Source: Micromonospora radicis
GTDB taxonomy: Bacteria; Actinomycetota; Actinomycetes; Mycobacteriales; Micromonosporaceae
Assembly: GCF_003583405.1 (NCBI RefSeq)
Contig: NZ_QXEC01000007.1
Span: forward strand, 62,001 to 126,000
Direction: 5' to 3'
DNA: 64,000 nt
Shown: piece by piece, positions 61,953 through 64,000 of the stretch
Layout: each line of letters starts with the position of its first letter
How positions within the stretch are numbered: position 1 is the stretch's first letter
Position numbers and translations under genes: made by a program
Notes under the pieces: generated by a model
Database searches by the model: none
Told to the model about the DNA's origin: nothing
What the model saw: only the letters and a program-made list of their open reading frames with translations

Positions 61953-62000
61953 ACGTTATCGAAACGTTGCGCTTGACATCAGATGTGTTAACGCTAACAT
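61953..62000 (+). promoter_or_regulatory. GH27 promoter with two different operators
   Basis: TTGACA (61973-61978), 16-base spacer, TAACAT (61995-62000). The exact ACATCAGATGT (61976-61986) overlaps the -35; TGTTAACGCTAACA (61986-61999), a LacI-type palindrome, overlaps spacer and -10. A third palindrome ACGTT-N5-AACGT is at 61953-61967. Confidence 0.78.
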
Positions 62001-62041
62001 TGATCCAATGCGATAGATGCGTGCTCCCGCTGGAGGCCCCG

Positions 62042-63868
62042 ATGAGGTCCGTCCCGACACCCTCGTGGTTCCGTAGCACCGCCGCAATGCTGGTCACGGC
62101 CCTCGCCCTCACGGTGGGCGCCGTCGTGGTCGGGCCCGACCGGGCCGACGCCTGGGACAACGGGGTAGCCGACACGCCACCGCTGGGGTGGAACAGCTAC
62201 GACGCGTTCAACTGGAGCGTCACCGAGGCGGACGTCCGGGCCAACGCCGACTACATGGCCGCGAACCTGCGACAGCACGGCTGGCAGTACATCGTGGTCG
62301 ACTGGGCCTGGTACTACCCCGGCCGGCACAACAACAGTCCGAACCAGGACGCGAACCTGCAACCCCGGCTGCGGATGGACGCCAACGGCCGACTGTTGCC
62401 CGACACCACCCGGTTCCCGTCCGCCGCCGGAACCAACGGGTTCAAGCCGCTGGCCGACTACGTCCACGCACAGGGCTTGAAGTTCGGGGTCCACCTGATG
62501 CGCGGCATACCCCGTCAGGCCGTCGCCGACAACGTACCGATCCTGGGCACCGCCTGCCGGGCGAACCAGGTCGACAACACCACCACCGCGGCCTGGCTGA
62601 ACCTGATGTGGGGCCTGGACATGACCCACCCCTGCGCACAGGCGTACCTGGATTCGACCTTCCAGCTGCTGGCCTCCTGGGGTGTGGACTACGTGAAGGT
62701 CGACGACATCGCGGCACCCACCTACCGGCAGGCGGAGGTCGAGGGGTACCGACTGGCCATCCAGCGCAGCGGCCGCCCGATGGTGCTGAGCCTGTCACCC
62801 GGCCCGACACCGCTGGCCAGTGGCGCGCACGTCCAGGCCAACGCGCACATGTGGCGGATCGTCAACGACCTGTGGGACAACTGGCCCGCCCTGGACGCCC
62901 TGTTCGACCAGCTGCGCAACTGGACTCCGTACCGCCGCACCGGCGCCTGGCCCGACCCGGACATGATCCCCATCGGGCGGCTGTCCAAGTACGGTCCGGT
63001 CGGCTCGCCGCGGTACTCCAGCCTGACCGCCGACGAGCAACGCACCCTCATGACGCTCTGGGCCATCAACCGGGCACCGCTGATGTGGGGCGGGAACCTG
63101 GTCGAGAACCGAGCGACGGAGTTGGCGCTGATGACCAACGCCGCGGTCCTGGCGGTCAACCAGAACAGCGTGAACAACCGCCAACTCCGCGGCGGCACCC
63201 GGCAGGTGTGGACCGCCGACGTACCCGGCGGCGACCACCGGTACGTCGCCGTCTTCAACCGCGAGAACAGCGCTGCCGACGTGTCGGTCAACCTGGCCGA
63301 CCTCGGGATCGGGTCGGCGACCGTGACCGACCTGTGGTCCGGCGCCGCACTCGGCACCGTGACCGGCACGCTCACCCGGCCGATCCCGGCGCACGGCTCC
63401 GGGCTGTACCGGCTCGCCCCACAGACCACCGTGCCCACGCCGGGCAGCTACACCTTCACCGCGAGGCACAGCGGCAAACTGCTCGACGTCTACGACAACG
63501 CGACGATCGACGGCGCGGACGTCGTGCAGTGGGCCGCGAACGGCCAGGACAACCAGCGCTGGCGACTCCAGGATGCCGGGGCCGGCTTCTACTCGGTGGT
63601 CAGCGTCAGCAGCGGCAAGTGCCTGGACGTGTACGGCGGCACCGGCGCGACCGCCGACGGGGTCCGGGTGGCCCAGTGGACCTGCCACGGCGGCACCAAC
63701 CAGCAGTGGCGCCTACAGGATCTCGGCACGGGCTACGTGCAGCTGGTCGCCCGGCACAGCGGCAAGTGTCTCGACGTGTTCAACGCCGGCACCGCCGACG
63801 GTGCCCGCGTGGTGCAGTGGAGCTGCGGCACCGGCGCGAACCAGCAGTGGCGGCGCACCCAGGCGTAG
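62042..63868 (+). CDS. Secreted GH27 alpha-galactosidase/alpha-N-acetylgalactosaminidase with CBM13
   Basis: 608 aa. Signal peptide (to RADA near residue 36). GH27 barrel: TPPLGWNSYDAFNWSVTE, YIVVDWAWYYPGRH, nucleophile Asp in VDYVKVDDIAAPTY, acid/base region WPDPDMIPIGRL. A beta domain (about 380-465) follows, then a complete ricin-type trefoil with NQRWRLQ, NQQWRLQ and NQQWRRT. It removes terminal alpha-galactose or GalNAc. Its double operator suggests induction by fucose plus a second sugar, fitting glycans that carry both residues. GGAGG lies six bases before the ATG. Confidence 0.93.
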   Translation: MRSVPTPSWFRSTAAMLVTALALTVGAVVVGPDRADAWDNGVADTPPLGWNSYDAFNWSVTEADVRANADYMAANLRQHGWQYIVVDWAWYYPGRHNNSPNQDANLQPRLRMDANGRLLPDTTRFPSAAGTNGFKPLADYVHAQGLKFGVHLMRGIPRQAVADNVPILGTACRANQVDNTTTAAWLNLMWGLDMTHPCAQAYLDSTFQLLASWGVDYVKVDDIAAPTYRQAEVEGYRLAIQRSGRPMVLSLSPGPTPLASGAHVQANAHMWRIVNDLWDNWPALDALFDQLRNWTPYRRTGAWPDPDMIPIGRLSKYGPVGSPRYSSLTADEQRTLMTLWAINRAPLMWGGNLVENRATELALMTNAAVLAVNQNSVNNRQLRGGTRQVWTADVPGGDHRYVAVFNRENSAADVSVNLADLGIGSATVTDLWSGAALGTVTGTLTRPIPAHGSGLYRLAPQTTVPTPGSYTFTARHSGKLLDVYDNATIDGADVVQWAANGQDNQRWRLQDAGAGFYSVVSVSSGKCLDVYGGTGATADGVRVAQWTCHGGTNQQWRLQDLGTGYVQLVARHSGKCLDVFNAGTADGARVVQWSCGTGANQQWRRTQA

Positions 63869-63883
63869 GGCCCGGCCCGACGC

Positions 63884-64000
63884 TCAGGCGTAGAAGCCGG
63901 CGCGCAGGTTGACGCCGTGTTCCAGCCATGCCTTCAGGCAGCAGAGCATGCTGGTCCAGCCTTCGCAGTTGCCGTACGACGCCTGCTGGCCCTCGGGGGT
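63884..64000 (-). CDS. SRPBCC/AHSA1-type protein, C-terminal end (partial)
   Basis: The last 38 codons are visible: YGNCEGWTSMLCCLKAWLEHG then VNLRAGFYA and stop. Such a long C-terminal helix with GW..ML.. CLKAWLE is typical of AHSA1-like SRPBCC proteins. The rest lies beyond the window. It converges on the GH27 gene. Confidence 0.6.
   Translation of the reverse strand, partial: TPEGQQASYGNCEGWTSMLCCLKAWLEHGVNLRAGFYA

Overview
The window is high-GC actinobacterial DNA. GTG/TTG starts, strong GGAGG-type ribosome binding sites, many ATGA/GTGA gene overlaps and numerous secreted glycoside hydrolases carrying ricin-type (CBM13) or CBM2 domains point to a Micromonospora-like soil actinomycete. 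This is inferred from gene content only. No rRNA, tRNA, CRISPR array, phage gene or transposase was recognised.

Layout. (1) 1-4.7 kb: end of a soluble transhydrogenase gene, then the glyoxylate shunt pair aceA-aceB, divergent from their likely regulator ramB. A long palindromic element occurs twice (149-203 and 4730-4795), each time between converging gene ends. (2) 4.8-11 kb: small accessory genes, including a secreted M28 aminopeptidase and two decayed genes (a frameshifted HxlR regulator and a truncated Sir2 deacetylase). (3) 11.2-17.8 kb: plant and chitin polysaccharide genes: GH18 chitinase, GH12 endoglucanase, GH43 xylosidase and GH10 xylanase. (4) 17.9-23.3 kb: a membrane-anchored unknown, a TetR/oxidoreductase divergent pair, and a P-loop NTPase with kinesin-light-chain-type TPRs. 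(5) 23.2-37 kb: a compact nonribosomal peptide locus: acyl carrier protein, C-A-T module, acyl-AMP ligase, a C-A-T-thioesterase-MFS transporter fusion, and a divergent protein made of two degenerate condensation domains. (6) 37-42.3 kb: secreted alginate-lyase-like enzyme, SRPBCC protein and M36 metalloprotease. (7) 42.3-64 kb: what I read as an L-fucose utilisation island.

The island holds two families of secreted alpha-L-fucosidase (GH95 and GH29), a GH27 alpha-galactosidase, an esterase, a ribose-type ABC importer, a sugar mutarotase, an aldo-keto reductase (probable fucose dehydrogenase), an L-fuconolactonase, an L-fuconate dehydratase, an SDR and a Zn alcohol dehydrogenase. Together these give fucoside cleavage, uptake, and oxidation of L-fucose through fuconolactone and fuconate to 2-keto-3-deoxyfuconate. 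A FadR-type GntR regulator sits in the middle.

The most interesting signal is an 11-bp palindrome, ACATCNGATGT. It occurs five times exactly and four times with one mismatch in non-coding DNA of the island, placed on or next to predicted promoters of GH95, GH29, GH27, the fuconate dehydratase gene and the divergent AKR/FadR pair. I propose it as the operator of this FadR protein. One promoter-operator unit has been duplicated around a fragment of an NB-ARC regulator. A second LacI-like operator (GTTANCGNTAAC) overlaps the GH27 and esterase promoters.
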